Source: JADFOI01 sp965218935
Lineage (GTDB): Bacteria; Acidobacteriota; UBA6911; RPQK01; JADFOI01
Assembly (NCBI GenBank): GCA_965218935.1
Contig: CBDCMH010000011.1
Span: 372,001-436,000, forward strand
Length of the DNA stretch: 64,000 nt
Direction of reading: 5' to 3'
A model generated the notes under the pieces. The model was not told where the DNA came from. It was given only the letters and a program-made list of their open reading frames with translations, and did no database searches. Numbering within the stretch: position 1 is the first letter of the stretch; the number at the start of each line of letters is the position of its first letter. Of the stretch, positions 34,339-42,941 are shown piece by piece. A program made the translations under genes and the position numbers.

Positions 34339-34983
34339 ATGGCGGGACGAATTGGGCCCTTTTACACTGCGCTCGTTTTACTGGCCCTGGTGGCCAGTGT
34401 TGTCGTTCCCTTTTACTTTTGGCAGGGAACCTGGTTCGGACGCCCCCTGCAGGATGACGAACTCACCCAATTCCTAACCGATCCGGACAAGCCTCGGCGG
34501 GTTCAGCATGGGCTGTCTCAGATCGCTGAACGCATGGAACGGGGTGATCCCAAGGTTGCCCAATGGTACGAGATCGTGGCTCAGCTCTCCGAACACCCCG
34601 GTCCACAGGTACGAGTGACCACAGCCTGGGTGATGGGGCAGGATTCGAATTCCGAGTTGTTCCATAGTGCCCTCCTCGACCTGCTCCATGATGACGAGGT
34701 GTTGGTCAGGCGAAATGCAGCTTTGGCACTGGTTCGATTTGGGGACAGGGAAGGGCTGAAAGAATTGCGAGCCATGCTTGCCTCTGACACCGATCCCCAG
34801 CATGTTTGGGAATCCCTGAGAGCGCTTACTCTGGTCGGGGGTGCTGCAGAACTGGAACTGGTCGATTCCGTTTCTGAGAATTCACTTTTTGATGAAGACC
34901 TGCGCCGACAGGCGATCCTGACTTACGAAGCGATCGAAAATAGAATCGAGCAAGAAGCGCGCGCTGACCCGCTGACCCGCTGA
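34339..34983 (+). CDS. Membrane-anchored HEAT-repeat protein
   Basis: A 214-residue protein with an N-terminal membrane helix (FYTALVLLALVASVVVPFYFW, about residues 8-28). Residues 75-205 form HEAT/PBS-lyase-like helical repeats, e.g. GPQVRVTTAWVMGQ, DEVLVRRNAALALVRFG and WESLRALTLVGGA. Such domains often dock onto electron-transfer complexes. The last eight or so residues (ARADPLTR) are encoded by an 8-bp tandem repeat, so the natural end may once have been earlier. It is convergent with the lipoprotein gene and 28 bp after the ferredoxin gene. Confidence 0.75.
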   Translation: MAGRIGPFYTALVLLALVASVVVPFYFWQGTWFGRPLQDDELTQFLTDPDKPRRVQHGLSQIAERMERGDPKVAQWYEIVAQLSEHPGPQVRVTTAWVMGQDSNSELFHSALLDLLHDDEVLVRRNAALALVRFGDREGLKELRAMLASDTDPQHVWESLRALTLVGGAAELELVDSVSENSLFDEDLRRQAILTYEAIENRIEQEARADPLTR

Positions 34984-34984
34984 C
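34957..34984. repeat. Micro-tandem repeat, 8-bp unit, covering the HEAT-protein stop
   Basis: gctgaccc, gctgaccc, gctgacgc in tandem, in the last codons and stop of the HEAT gene. Confidence 0.6.
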
Positions 34985-35003
34985 GCGCTTCCTCCACGCT
35001 TGC

Positions 35004-35786
35004 CTATCCTTCGAAGCTGAACTCGATCTCTCCACTTCCCTCGGGTTCCACCGTGACTTGCTGTTCCTGGGTGCCGTATTTTTCGTGCCAGACCTGAATG
35101 GTGTAGTCTCCGGGAGGCAGATTGTTTAATTCAAAAGAGCCATCGTCGCCTGTCACCGCGAAATAGGGGTGAGAGACCACGCCCACGTAAGCCTTCATCC
35201 AGGGGTGAATGTTGCACTTCACCGGAATCATGACTTCCTGGCGTGGGAAGGATCGGGCCATTTCCTGACCGGAAGATTGAGAAATGTTCCACTCCCGGTT
35301 CTGCTGCGGCAGGGGGTGAATATTGTGGGTGGCGGGATCGCTGTTGAGCATCCTGAAATCCTGGCCGGTCTGAACTCCGAAGACGTGGGGAGTGTAACGG
35401 CAGCCATCCTGATCCAGTACCGCTGTCCCTGACGGAGTCTCGAAACGATACTGTTCCAATCCTGTCTTGACCCAGACGAAAGCGTTTTTCAGAGTGCCGT
35501 TGTCGTTGACAATCACTTCCTGTGAATAGACGGGACCCTCATGTTTGGCTTCGCAGTCAGGCTCTGCGCCCATGCGAATCCGTGCCATTTGAGGGGCATC
35601 ACCCTGGAAACTCACTTTTCCGGAAACCGAGCCTGCCTGAGAGAGATCGGGAGCAATCCCCTGGGATGCTTCCTCCGCAGGGGCCGTATCGGCGGCCTCC
35701 TCAGCAGGGGTTCCTCCTCCACCGCAGGCAAGGGGAACAGAGACAAAAAACAAAACCACTCCGATGTGGAGTTTACGATTCAACAT
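35004..35786 (-). CDS. Cupredoxin-like lipoprotein with carboxypeptidase-regulatory-type domain
   Basis: A 260-residue exported protein. The signal peptide ends in a lipobox (PLACGGGG), followed by an Ala/Glu-rich linker. The middle part has a cupredoxin-like motif CNIHPWMKAYVGVVSHPYF; its His, Cys and Met side chains could bind a single copper. The C-terminus is a carboxypeptidase-regulatory/CnaB-like beta fold (GSFELNNLPPGDYTIQVWHEKYGT). Start at 35786 with aaggaag upstream; the frame is open another 17 codons upstream. It lies 47 bp downstream of the octaheme cytochrome gene on the same strand, so it may be an electron carrier between that complex and the oxidase. Confidence 0.82.
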   Translation of the reverse strand: MLNRKLHIGVVLFFVSVPLACGGGGTPAEEAADTAPAEEASQGIAPDLSQAGSVSGKVSFQGDAPQMARIRMGAEPDCEAKHEGPVYSQEVIVNDNGTLKNAFVWVKTGLEQYRFETPSGTAVLDQDGCRYTPHVFGVQTGQDFRMLNSDPATHNIHPLPQQNREWNISQSSGQEMARSFPRQEVMIPVKCNIHPWMKAYVGVVSHPYFAVTGDDGSFELNNLPPGDYTIQVWHEKYGTQEQQVTVEPEGSGEIEFSFEG

Positions 35787-35833
35787 ATTTCTTCCTTTCT
35801 CAAAAATAAAGTTAGCGGATGGGTCTAATCCTA

Positions 35834-38800
35834 TCATCTCCCAGTCAACCGACGTTGCTCCGCCGCGGAGTACTGGAACATGTATCGCACCATGAGTTTA
35901 GCATGATCCTGGTCGTAGCCTCTTAGGCTGGGCACGTCGGCCAGAGCAAACACCCAGCGCTGTCCTTCCTGACGGAACAGCCCCGAAGGCATGTTGGTTC
36001 CGGGTCGAATGATTTCGGGGTGGACGATCCAACGTTCCGTCCAGTCCGGTTTCAGACGGTCGGGGATGAGCAAGAAATTCGGAGCCGTGGAATCCCGATC
36101 GGTCACCGGGTCTCCCGTAGCATGACACCTCAAGCAGGGCGCGGCGGTGTGGGTGAAGAGCTCTCGGGCCAGGGTCAGTTCTCGAGAAGACAAGGGTTGA
36201 AGCGCAGGTGCTGTGTAGGGGATCGACTGTTTGGAAAGAGCGGCAAAGAAGCGGACCAGCTGCTGAATTTCTTCATTGGATAGATCGAAGGTGGGCATGC
36301 GAGCTTGAAGATAACTGCGGACGCCATTGAGATTCGGGTTGGCTTCTTGCAGAGCCGGATTTCTCAGGAAGCGGGCCAGCCAGTTAGGATCCACGCGGGC
36401 TCCTTGTCCCACCAGGCTGGGAGGAAGCTGTTCTCGCCAGTCCGGATCCTGGTACAGAGGCAGCTCTTCCAGCACAGTTGCTTCCTGGCCTGGTGTGAAC
36501 TGATGACAGGCCACGCAGTTGTATTTTTTGACCAACCACCAGCCCTTCTGAATTTCACTGCGCTGGTCGGACGGCTGGTAGAAAGCCGTTTCAGGAAACT
36601 TGGAGTCCACACTGCCCAAAAGAAAAGTCGTTAATTGAGTAATCTCCTCGGGGCTGAGATCGAAATTGGGCATTTTCAAGCGTTCCAGGGGCTCCTTCAA
36701 TTTGCCTTCATCGAAAATGTCCGGGGTAGCCAATTTCCGCTCGAAAAAGCCCTTATGGTTGTACCAAGGCGGGTCGTCGTGTTTCGCATGAGAAGTCAGG
36801 AGCCCGAAATCCAGCCGTTCGATCGGCTTGCTGCCCTCCTTGGTGAGATCTATGCCGATCTTTCCTTCATTTTCCAGCCCACTGATCTCGTGGCAACCAG
36901 CACAACCGAAGTTCTGGGCCAGGGCTCGCCCCGCTTCCTTCAGGTCCGGATCATCCAGATAGGGGGCCGGGGAATACTCGGCATCTTCATGGGCCTGCGT
37001 CCTCAAATAGCTGGCGATATCCCTGGCTTCTTCCCAGGTCAGTCGCAAGCTGGGCATAACGGTTGGCTGTTGAACCTGGAGGAGATGATCCCCCAGTGGG
37101 CACTCGTTGTGCTCGAGATCGAATTCGAAGGGCAGTCCCTGGCTGGCATAATCTTCAGGAGTGATCTCTCTCTCATGGATCGGGCAGTAGGGGAGGGTCC
37201 GCTCCTTGGGATTATGAATCCACCGCACCAGATAGTCATAATTGGCCTTCTCGCCCACGCGGCTGAGATTAGCGGCGAAGGTGCCCCCTGTGGCCTCCTC
37301 TTCCTCGCCCATCGAGTGACAGGCCATACAACCTCGGGTCTCGAAAAGCGTCTTTCCCTGGACAGCGTTTCCCGAGGGCTGCTGCGGTAACTCAGCCTCA
37401 ATTCCCGACTGCCAGATAAAAGCCGAAAGGGCACGGACTTGATCCTCCTCAAGGCGAAATCGAGGCATTTTGGTGGTGGGTCGAAAGTCGTGAGGATTCT
37501 CAATCCAATCCGGGATCCACTCCTTCTTCAACTTGACTCGCACTTCCTTCAGGTTCGGACCCACCCTTTTGAACGCCATCATCAAACCGGCCTCCCTGGC
37601 CTGCAGGTCCGCAAACTCAGCATCGATGTCGGCGATGCCCATGGTGAGAGCATCGGCTTGAGCATAAAGCCGCTCGGCTTCTTCATTGGTCTGGGCCCGG
37701 TCGGCAGTTCCGATGGTTCGCTCGATCTGCAACTGGGTCTCGTTTTTTCTGGTGAAGAGATCCACTAGGGACCTCTGGGTTTCCCGAAGCTGTTGGGATT
37801 CCGGGTCAAAGCCTTCACGAGCGTGACACCCCATGCAACCCTGGTAAAAAATCTGTTTTCCCGTATCCAAAGTAGGGGCGATTTCCAGATAGCGGTCCGC
37901 TTCGTGACACTGCAGACAACCCGCTTCGAAATTTTCTGAAGGGTGAAGTGGCCACAGCCAGTGTTTGTACTGGCCATGAGCCTCGGTGGTGCCCACCGTG
38001 GCCACGCCGTTGCCATTGTGACAGGGGGTACAGCCGAAAGTCTCGGGGTCGTGCACTTGCAGCAGTTGAGGATTAGGGTGGCTGGTAAAGACCGGCTCAC
38101 CTCCCATGGCTTCCGCAGTGAGCAGAACGGGCTCGAGCGTCCCGGCATGACACGATTCGCACCGGTCCACCAGCCCCAGCTCGGCATTGTGAATTTGTTT
38201 GATCTCAATCCTGAAGTTATCGAGACCGCTGAGCAGTCCGTCCACTTGAGTCTCGGTGAGGCTGGTCAGACGGGCATTCAGGTAAGCGTCCAGTTCCCTT
38301 CGCCGTCGGGTGGGTTCTCTCAAAAGCTCTACCTTAAGAGCCTGGAGCTCCCCCTGCCGAGCCTTGAGGGAGTTGAACTCCTCTTCCATTTCCTCGTAGG
38401 TGTACTCGCCTGCCTCAATATTGCCGTCAGCGGCGGGTATCTCCAGCAAGTAAGGACGTTCTCTCAATACTTCCAGCTCTTGCTCCAACCCGTCTTTTTG
38501 GGCATCACCGGCGGTCTCGAGTAGGTACACGGCTGCCTGCAGGCGACTCCGCTCCGTCGTAAATGTTTTAGTGATGGCCGCCAGTTGAAGAGTCAAGAGG
38601 CGCTCTTCGGTTTCGATTTCCGCCACTTCTGGCTCGATCTCGCTTTCAGCTGCCTCGACTGCCTGGCGGAGCTCTTGATAGCCTTGTAAAGCCTGAATGG
38701 CCTGTACTTCCTCTCCTCGTAGGGGTTTCAGGTCAATCAGCACCTTTTCGTAACGCTCAACAAAAGCCCTTTGGTATCCAATCCAGGGACGCAGACCCAG

Positions 38801-38968
38801 AACTTCATCGTACAGCGCCCACACCAGACTCAGCATGAGCAGCAGCGAAAATACAGCGGTCACGGTAGCCAAAGAGGATTTGGCAATAGGGTCCTCTTTG
38901 GGAACGGGTCGCTCGTCAAGTTTTCGTGACTGCCACCAGGAGAGAAAACGTTGTACTAGATTGCTCAT
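35834..38968 (-). CDS. Octaheme cytochrome c fused to an N-terminal coiled coil
   Basis: A 1044-residue membrane-anchored cytochrome. A membrane helix (LATVTAVFSLLLMLSLVWAL, about residues 33-52) is followed by a long charged coiled coil (about 60-255). Eight CxxCH heme motifs follow: CESCH (268), CTPCH (311), CLQCH (349), CMGCH (376), CMACH (545), CAGCH (687), CVACH (816) and CLRCH (943), positions approximate. The later ones look like repeated mono-heme domains. It overlaps the subunit IV gene by ATGA and ends 47 bp before the cupredoxin gene. It probably replaces cytochrome c1/f as the acceptor from the Rieske protein. Confidence 0.9.
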   Translation of the reverse strand: MSNLVQRFLSWWQSRKLDERPVPKEDPIAKSSLATVTAVFSLLLMLSLVWALYDEVLGLRPWIGYQRAFVERYEKVLIDLKPLRGEEVQAIQALQGYQELRQAVEAAESEIEPEVAEIETEERLLTLQLAAITKTFTTERSRLQAAVYLLETAGDAQKDGLEQELEVLRERPYLLEIPAADGNIEAGEYTYEEMEEEFNSLKARQGELQALKVELLREPTRRRRELDAYLNARLTSLTETQVDGLLSGLDNFRIEIKQIHNAELGLVDRCESCHAGTLEPVLLTAEAMGGEPVFTSHPNPQLLQVHDPETFGCTPCHNGNGVATVGTTEAHGQYKHWLWPLHPSENFEAGCLQCHEADRYLEIAPTLDTGKQIFYQGCMGCHAREGFDPESQQLRETQRSLVDLFTRKNETQLQIERTIGTADRAQTNEEAERLYAQADALTMGIADIDAEFADLQAREAGLMMAFKRVGPNLKEVRVKLKKEWIPDWIENPHDFRPTTKMPRFRLEEDQVRALSAFIWQSGIEAELPQQPSGNAVQGKTLFETRGCMACHSMGEEEEATGGTFAANLSRVGEKANYDYLVRWIHNPKERTLPYCPIHEREITPEDYASQGLPFEFDLEHNECPLGDHLLQVQQPTVMPSLRLTWEEARDIASYLRTQAHEDAEYSPAPYLDDPDLKEAGRALAQNFGCAGCHEISGLENEGKIGIDLTKEGSKPIERLDFGLLTSHAKHDDPPWYNHKGFFERKLATPDIFDEGKLKEPLERLKMPNFDLSPEEITQLTTFLLGSVDSKFPETAFYQPSDQRSEIQKGWWLVKKYNCVACHQFTPGQEATVLEELPLYQDPDWREQLPPSLVGQGARVDPNWLARFLRNPALQEANPNLNGVRSYLQARMPTFDLSNEEIQQLVRFFAALSKQSIPYTAPALQPLSSRELTLARELFTHTAAPCLRCHATGDPVTDRDSTAPNFLLIPDRLKPDWTERWIVHPEIIRPGTNMPSGLFRQEGQRWVFALADVPSLRGYDQDHAKLMVRYMFQYSAAEQRRLTGR

Positions 38969-39900
38969 ATGTTAAACCAGGGAGTGACCATGACGTTCTT
39001 AATCCGGAAAACAAGACGAAGGAGTATTTTTAAGGGAAGTGCCCACATGATCAGTAGAAAACTCTGCAGAGTCAAATATTGCACAAGAGTCATTTGCTGG
39101 TAAATTTTCCGGTTAAAATCATTCCACACGAAGAGTTTGTGGGTGAGCCATCCAAAAACGACAAAATAGAGCCCCACAGCCGCGCCGCCCACAAGGCCTG
39201 CCCAAGGCTGGGTGGTAATTCCGAACAGCTCATGGAGATCCCGGTTGGTCTCAAAGACCAGGCGGTGGTGATCCCAGGTTGTGCCCGGCCAGAACCACAT
39301 CCACCCCGGACCCCGGATGAAGGTGCCGATAAAAACCATGGACAACCAGAGGACGAAAAAGCCAAACAAGAAAGTGAGAATAGCGAACTTGCGCTGGCGA
39401 TAGGTGTAATAGCCGTTCCCCAAGGGGTTGACGTCCACATAGGGAATGATGATCAGACCGATAAGAATGAAGGTGGGCATCAGCACACCGGCGATCCAGG
39501 GGTCAAAATAGACCAGCATCTCCTGCAGACCCAGGAAATACCAGGGAGCCTTGGCCGGATTCATGGTGAGATTGGGATTGGCCGGTTCCTCCAGCGGAGC
39601 GTTCAGAGTGATCGACCAGATCATCAGGATCAGGGTGACGATGATGGCGGCCAGAAACTCGACTCTCAGGAGGTAGGGCCAGACGTAGAGCTTCTGCAAC
39701 CATCCTTCTCGATAAGGTTCGACCTTCCGGTGGTGGGTTTTGGCCAGCTCCGGATCCTTCGAAAGGCGGTCAATCAGGCGGTCGTTGGCCAGGGCCTGGC
39801 GGAAGCCGTACCAGGTAAAGAAAGGGATCAAGAACAAGAGGGCAACGATCGGAACATTGTCCGGCGCCGAAGTGATTTCCCAGAGTTGTCCCCAATCCAT
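38965..39900 (-). CDS. Cytochrome b subunit IV-like protein (PetD-type), enlarged
   Basis: A 311-residue membrane protein of the C-terminal cytochrome b family. The Qo-site region reads APWYFLGLQEMLVYFDPW: the classic PEWY is APWY and an acidic residue is shifted into LQE. The first 60 residues are an added segment with one helix. Later helices (KFAILTFLFGFFVLWLSMVFIG and GLVGGAAVGLYFVVFG) make it longer than plant PetD (about 160 residues). Three-gene spacing with the Rieske and cytochrome b genes and the ATGA overlap with the octaheme cytochrome mark one complex. Confidence 0.9.
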   Translation of the reverse strand: MDWGQLWEITSAPDNVPIVALLFLIPFFTWYGFRQALANDRLIDRLSKDPELAKTHHRKVEPYREGWLQKLYVWPYLLRVEFLAAIIVTLILMIWSITLNAPLEEPANPNLTMNPAKAPWYFLGLQEMLVYFDPWIAGVLMPTFILIGLIIIPYVDVNPLGNGYYTYRQRKFAILTFLFGFFVLWLSMVFIGTFIRGPGWMWFWPGTTWDHHRLVFETNRDLHELFGITTQPWAGLVGGAAVGLYFVVFGWLTHKLFVWNDFNRKIYQQMTLVQYLTLQSFLLIMWALPLKILLRLVFRIKNVMVTPWFNI

Positions 39901-39918
39901 TCTTTTTTCGTGACCTCC

Positions 39919-40848
39919 CTATTTCTTACGGGGGAATTTGATCTCCGATTCCAACATGACCGGGGCCGGGCCCGAAATACTTCCGTCCTTGCGGACACGC
40001 CAGAAATGCACAGCCAGGAAAACGGAGAGGATGAGGGGAATGGCAATGCAGTGCCAAATATAGGCGCGCAGCAAGGCGTTGGCGTCCACAATAGATCCCC
40101 CCAAAAGCGCAAAGCGAACGTCGTTGTATGCCGACATTCCCAGTTGAGGGCCGAAGGGACCTTCATGCCCCAGAAGTGGAGTGGCTCGAGCCATATTGGT
40201 TCCCACCGTTACCGCCCAGAAGCCCAACTGATCATCCGGAAGCAGGTAGCCCGTGAAGGAAAGCAGCAGGGTCAATACCAGCAAGATCACGCCTACGCTC
40301 CAGTTGAACTCCCGCGGAGATTTATAGGAGCCGGTCAAAAAGACGCGAAACATGTGCAGCCAGACCGTGATGATCATCAAGTGGGCTGCCCAGCGATGCA
40401 TGTTGCGCAGCAGGCCTCCAAAGGGGACATCGTTGTGAAGGTACATGATGTCCTGGTAAGCCTGACCCTTGGTGGGGTGGTAGTAAAACATGAGAAACAC
40501 GCCGGTGATAGTCAGAACGATGAAAAGATATAGCGTGATCCCCCCCATTCCCCAGGTAAAACTAAAACGGATGGCGTCACGATTCACCTTGGCGGGCTGC
40601 AGATGCAAGAAAACGTTGGTCAAGACCGCCAGCGCCCGGTTGCGGGGCGTCTCATCCAGTTTGTGGCGGAAGATCGATTTCCAGACCTGGGTCCGCTTGT
40701 AGTCCTTGGCGGCCTTGAGGTCTTGCTTCCCTTTGGCAATGAAAGGATTCAATCCTTCCTTGAGGCGGTCGATCAGGGAGGAAGATCCCTTTGGGCTGCT
40801 CTCCTCTGATTGGGGTTCCTCTGTTACGCTCTTTTCGTCGTCATTCAT
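39919..40848 (-). CDS. Cytochrome b6-type subunit (PetB-like)
   Basis: A 309-residue di-heme membrane protein that oxidises quinol. The N-terminal 80 residues are a hydrophilic extension. Heme ligands are His in RNMHRW and His in VWLHMF (14 apart), then His in YIWHCIAIP and His in LAVHFWRVRKDG (15 apart). A 15-residue step in the second pair is the b6 pattern rather than the bc1 one. The place where b6 has the Cys that binds heme ci reads TWGMGG, with no Cys, so that extra heme is not expected. It lies between the Rieske gene and subunit IV. Confidence 0.93.
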   Translation of the reverse strand: MNDDEKSVTEEPQSEESSPKGSSSLIDRLKEGLNPFIAKGKQDLKAAKDYKRTQVWKSIFRHKLDETPRNRALAVLTNVFLHLQPAKVNRDAIRFSFTWGMGGITLYLFIVLTITGVFLMFYYHPTKGQAYQDIMYLHNDVPFGGLLRNMHRWAAHLMIITVWLHMFRVFLTGSYKSPREFNWSVGVILLVLTLLLSFTGYLLPDDQLGFWAVTVGTNMARATPLLGHEGPFGPQLGMSAYNDVRFALLGGSIVDANALLRAYIWHCIAIPLILSVFLAVHFWRVRKDGSISGPAPVMLESEIKFPRKK

Positions 40849-40862
40849 GGGTCACTTGTGAT

Positions 40863-40877
40863 TGGGACGAGACACTA
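40863..40877. repeat. Remnant end of the CTAG-type inverted-repeat element
   Basis: tgggacgagacacta equals the end of the element at 51857-52084 over 15 bases. Only one end is present here, between the cytochrome b and Rieske genes. Confidence 0.5.
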
Positions 40878-40879
40878 AG

Positions 40880-41449
40880 TTAAACACCCGTTAAAAAAGC
40901 ACCTTCGTCATCGAAGTGGCAGGGTGCTCCCGGGGGGCACTGGTAGAGCTGGCTGGCATCGACCACGATCTGCCCTTCGGCATCGAGTTCCAGCCTGGCC
41001 CGGTCCATGGGCCGAGGTGCAGGGCCCTCAAAATTAACCCCTTCACTGTCGTACCCACTGCCATGGCAGGGGCACTTGAATTTGTTTTCGCTCTCCACCC
41101 AGTCGGGAGTGCAGCCCAGATGGGTGCACTTGGCGTAGATGACGAAAATTCCCTGGGCGTTGCGAACCACCCAAATTCGGTATTGTTGCTGAAATCGGGT
41201 ATCGACCCCATAACCGAAGTCTGAAGGAGGGCCGATTCGAAATTTGGTTTTGGGCTCGAAAAGAGTTCGAGGAAAGAAGAAACGCATGGCCATTAGTAGA
41301 TTGGTGCCGATAAATCCGAAGACACAGAGCCATGCAAACTTGCGTCGTCGAATGAGCTGTTTTTCACTCGGACCCTGCTTGCTTTCACTGACCTCTTGAG
41401 CCTGGTCTTCTTGTTGAACCTGATTTTCTTGGGCCTTATCTTCTGCCAT
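40880..41449 (-). CDS. Rieske [2Fe-2S] protein
   Basis: Takes one electron from quinol and passes it to the cytochrome. The 189-residue protein has a charged N-terminal tail, one membrane helix (FAWLCVFGFIGTNLLMAMRF, about residues 38-57) and the cluster-binding boxes CTHLGC and CPCHGSGY. Near the C-terminus there is an extra Cys pair (YQCPPGAPCHFD), which is not part of the canonical cluster and could bind another cofactor or form a disulfide; this is inference. It starts the cluster Rieske, cytochrome b, subunit IV, octaheme cytochrome. Length is normal. Confidence 0.95.
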   Translation of the reverse strand: MAEDKAQENQVQQEDQAQEVSESKQGPSEKQLIRRRKFAWLCVFGFIGTNLLMAMRFFFPRTLFEPKTKFRIGPPSDFGYGVDTRFQQQYRIWVVRNAQGIFVIYAKCTHLGCTPDWVESENKFKCPCHGSGYDSEGVNFEGPAPRPMDRARLELDAEGQIVVDASQLYQCPPGAPCHFDDEGAFLTGV

Positions 41450-41584
41450 AGTCCTTCTCTTGGATGGTGTCTTGTTTACTTCTCCTAACCCCTCTTAAGG
41501 TCCCCCGATCGCCCAAAAACTATTGAGGCATCAAACATATATTTTGCCCTGGAAGTCTGTCAAGATTTTCCTCTACTTGGTTTC

Positions 41585-41783
41585 CTAGCCCGGATTATTC
41601 ATAGGTTCTTGTCACGAAGTGGCGAAAGCGCCGACCTGACAAGGCGCGCGGGGGGCACCCGCTTGCGGGTCGGCCCCCGCAAACGTACTCTCTGCAGTAC
41701 GTTGAGGAGGCCGACCGAGTGCAACACGGGCAGGGCGGATGATTTCGACGCTGCAGTAGAGAATTTATGCATAGTCCGGGCTA
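41585..41783 (-). repeat. Non-autonomous inverted-repeat element, copy A (full, inverted)
   Basis: About 199 bp between the Rieske gene and the cox cluster. Ends: tagcccggattattcataggttcttgtcac and, inverted, gcagtagagaatttatgcatagtccgggcta. Inside, aacgtact and agtacgtt (8-bp arms) form a hairpin. Related to 48523-48671 and 52081-52266 in opposite orientation. A frame runs open through the whole element; this is probably due to composition. Confidence 0.7.
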
Positions 41784-41787
41784 ATGA

Positions 41788-42006
41788 TTATTTATCCTGT
41801 CGAAAGGTGATAAAGAGGATTGTCGACATAATCGTCAGCGGGGGAATCAAGAGTACTAGAATCCCCAGGTTGATGGTCTGAACGAAACTCTCTACCTGAC
41901 CCTCCAGGGCACTCCGGCACATGGCGCAGCCCTGGGCTGCCGCCGGGGAGGACAGGAACAGAAAGAGGAGAGAAGAAAAGAGCGCAATTTTCATTTTCCG
42001 AGTCAT
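41788..42006 (-). CDS. Small secreted/membrane protein with CxxC, end of cox cluster
   Basis: A 72-residue protein with a signal peptide or first helix (IALFSSLLFLFLSSPAAAQ), then GCAMCRSALEGQ and a second helix (LGILVLLIPPLTIMSTILFITF). A CxxC close to the signal cleavage site could bind copper or act in thiol exchange during assembly of the oxidase. It follows the subunit IV gene with a four-base overlap (42003-42006) on the same strand, so it belongs to the operon. I do not recognise a named family. Confidence 0.7.
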   Translation of the reverse strand: MTRKMKIALFSSLLFLFLSSPAAAQGCAMCRSALEGQVESFVQTINLGILVLLIPPLTIMSTILFITFRQDK

Positions 42007-42302
42007 TCTCCAAGTTCCAGAATTCTCAGACTGTCCGGGAAGAAGATAAACAACAAGATAATGCAGATCACCAGAGCCGGGATGAGCGTCAGCGTGAGGC
42101 TGAGCCTTTCAAAGCGTAGATGCATGAAATAAGCGACGATCAAGGCCGTCTTGAGCAACGAAAAGCCGATCAACAGGGTCAGCATCAGGCCCACCGATAG
42201 GGCCAGATAGGCCAGGATCACTTCCACGATGGTCAACGCCAACAACCCGGTCCAAACCGTGAGGTAAAGCCGGTTGCTATGAGTTCCATGTAATGCTTCC
42301 AT
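42003..42302 (-). CDS. Cytochrome c oxidase subunit IV (prokaryotic type)
   Basis: A 99-residue membrane protein with three helices (LTVWTGLLALTIVEVILAYL, TLLIGFSLLKTALIVAYFM, LTLTLIPALVICIILLFIFF). This and the position after two subunit III genes fit the small bacterial subunit IV. The motif YFMHLRFER is typical of the family. It is 12 bp after the second subunit III gene and overlaps the next gene by four bases. Confidence 0.85.
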   Translation of the reverse strand: MEALHGTHSNRLYLTVWTGLLALTIVEVILAYLALSVGLMLTLLIGFSLLKTALIVAYFMHLRFERLSLTLTLIPALVICIILLFIFFPDSLRILELGE

Positions 42303-42314
42303 AGTTCTATTTCC

Positions 42315-42938
42315 TTAAATCGTGCAGGACAGCAGGTAGACCATTGGAAAAATGAACATCCACACCAAATCCACGAAGTGCCAGTAAAGGCCGCTGATTT
42401 CCACGTCTTCGGCAGAAAACTTTCCCTTTGCGAACCCCCAGGCAATCGTTCCCAGGTAGAGCACTCCCCCCGTGACATGGGTCATATGAAGACCGGTTAA
42501 GGTAAAAAAGGAGGCGCCGAAAAGCGGGACGTCCCAGGGATTTCCGAAAGGCGTCACGCCTTCGTGGATCAGTCCCAGCCACTCATTGGTGTGCAGGATG
42601 ATAAAAAGCAACCCGCCCAGTATGGTACCTAGAAGCCAACCCACGGTTCGCTTGACCTGGGCTTGCTTGGCGCTCTCCACAGCCATGACCATGGTCAAGG
42701 AGCTGGAGAGCAGACAGAACGTCATCACCGTGGCCAGTAAAATGCTATGCCCGTCAAAGGGCCTGGGCCAGTTCTCGTTGGCAACTCTCACATAGCTGTA
42801 AGCGATCAGCAGAGCCGAAAAAGTCAGAGTATCGGAGACGAGAAAAAGCCACATCCCCAGTTTTTTTGAGCTTATGGCGTAAGGAGATCCTCCGCCTCCC
42901 CAGGCAGAGAGCCTGGTTCCACTCCCCATCTCAGCCAT
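42315..42938 (-). CDS. Heme-copper oxidase subunit III, second copy
   Basis: A 207-residue membrane protein with about five helices. It contains KLGMWLFLVSDTLTFSALLIAY (subunit III N-terminal motif), FTLTGLHMTHVTGGVLYLG and GLYWHFVDLVWMFIFPMVYLL, the last being the standard C-terminal signature. It lies 3 bp after the first subunit III gene. Two adjacent subunit III genes of different sequence suggest split or doubled III functions, a pattern seen in some phyla. Confidence 0.92.
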   Translation of the reverse strand: MAEMGSGTRLSAWGGGGSPYAISSKKLGMWLFLVSDTLTFSALLIAYSYVRVANENWPRPFDGHSILLATVMTFCLLSSSLTMVMAVESAKQAQVKRTVGWLLGTILGGLLFIILHTNEWLGLIHEGVTPFGNPWDVPLFGASFFTLTGLHMTHVTGGVLYLGTIAWGFAKGKFSAEDVEISGLYWHFVDLVWMFIFPMVYLLSCTI

Positions 42939-42941
42939 TCA

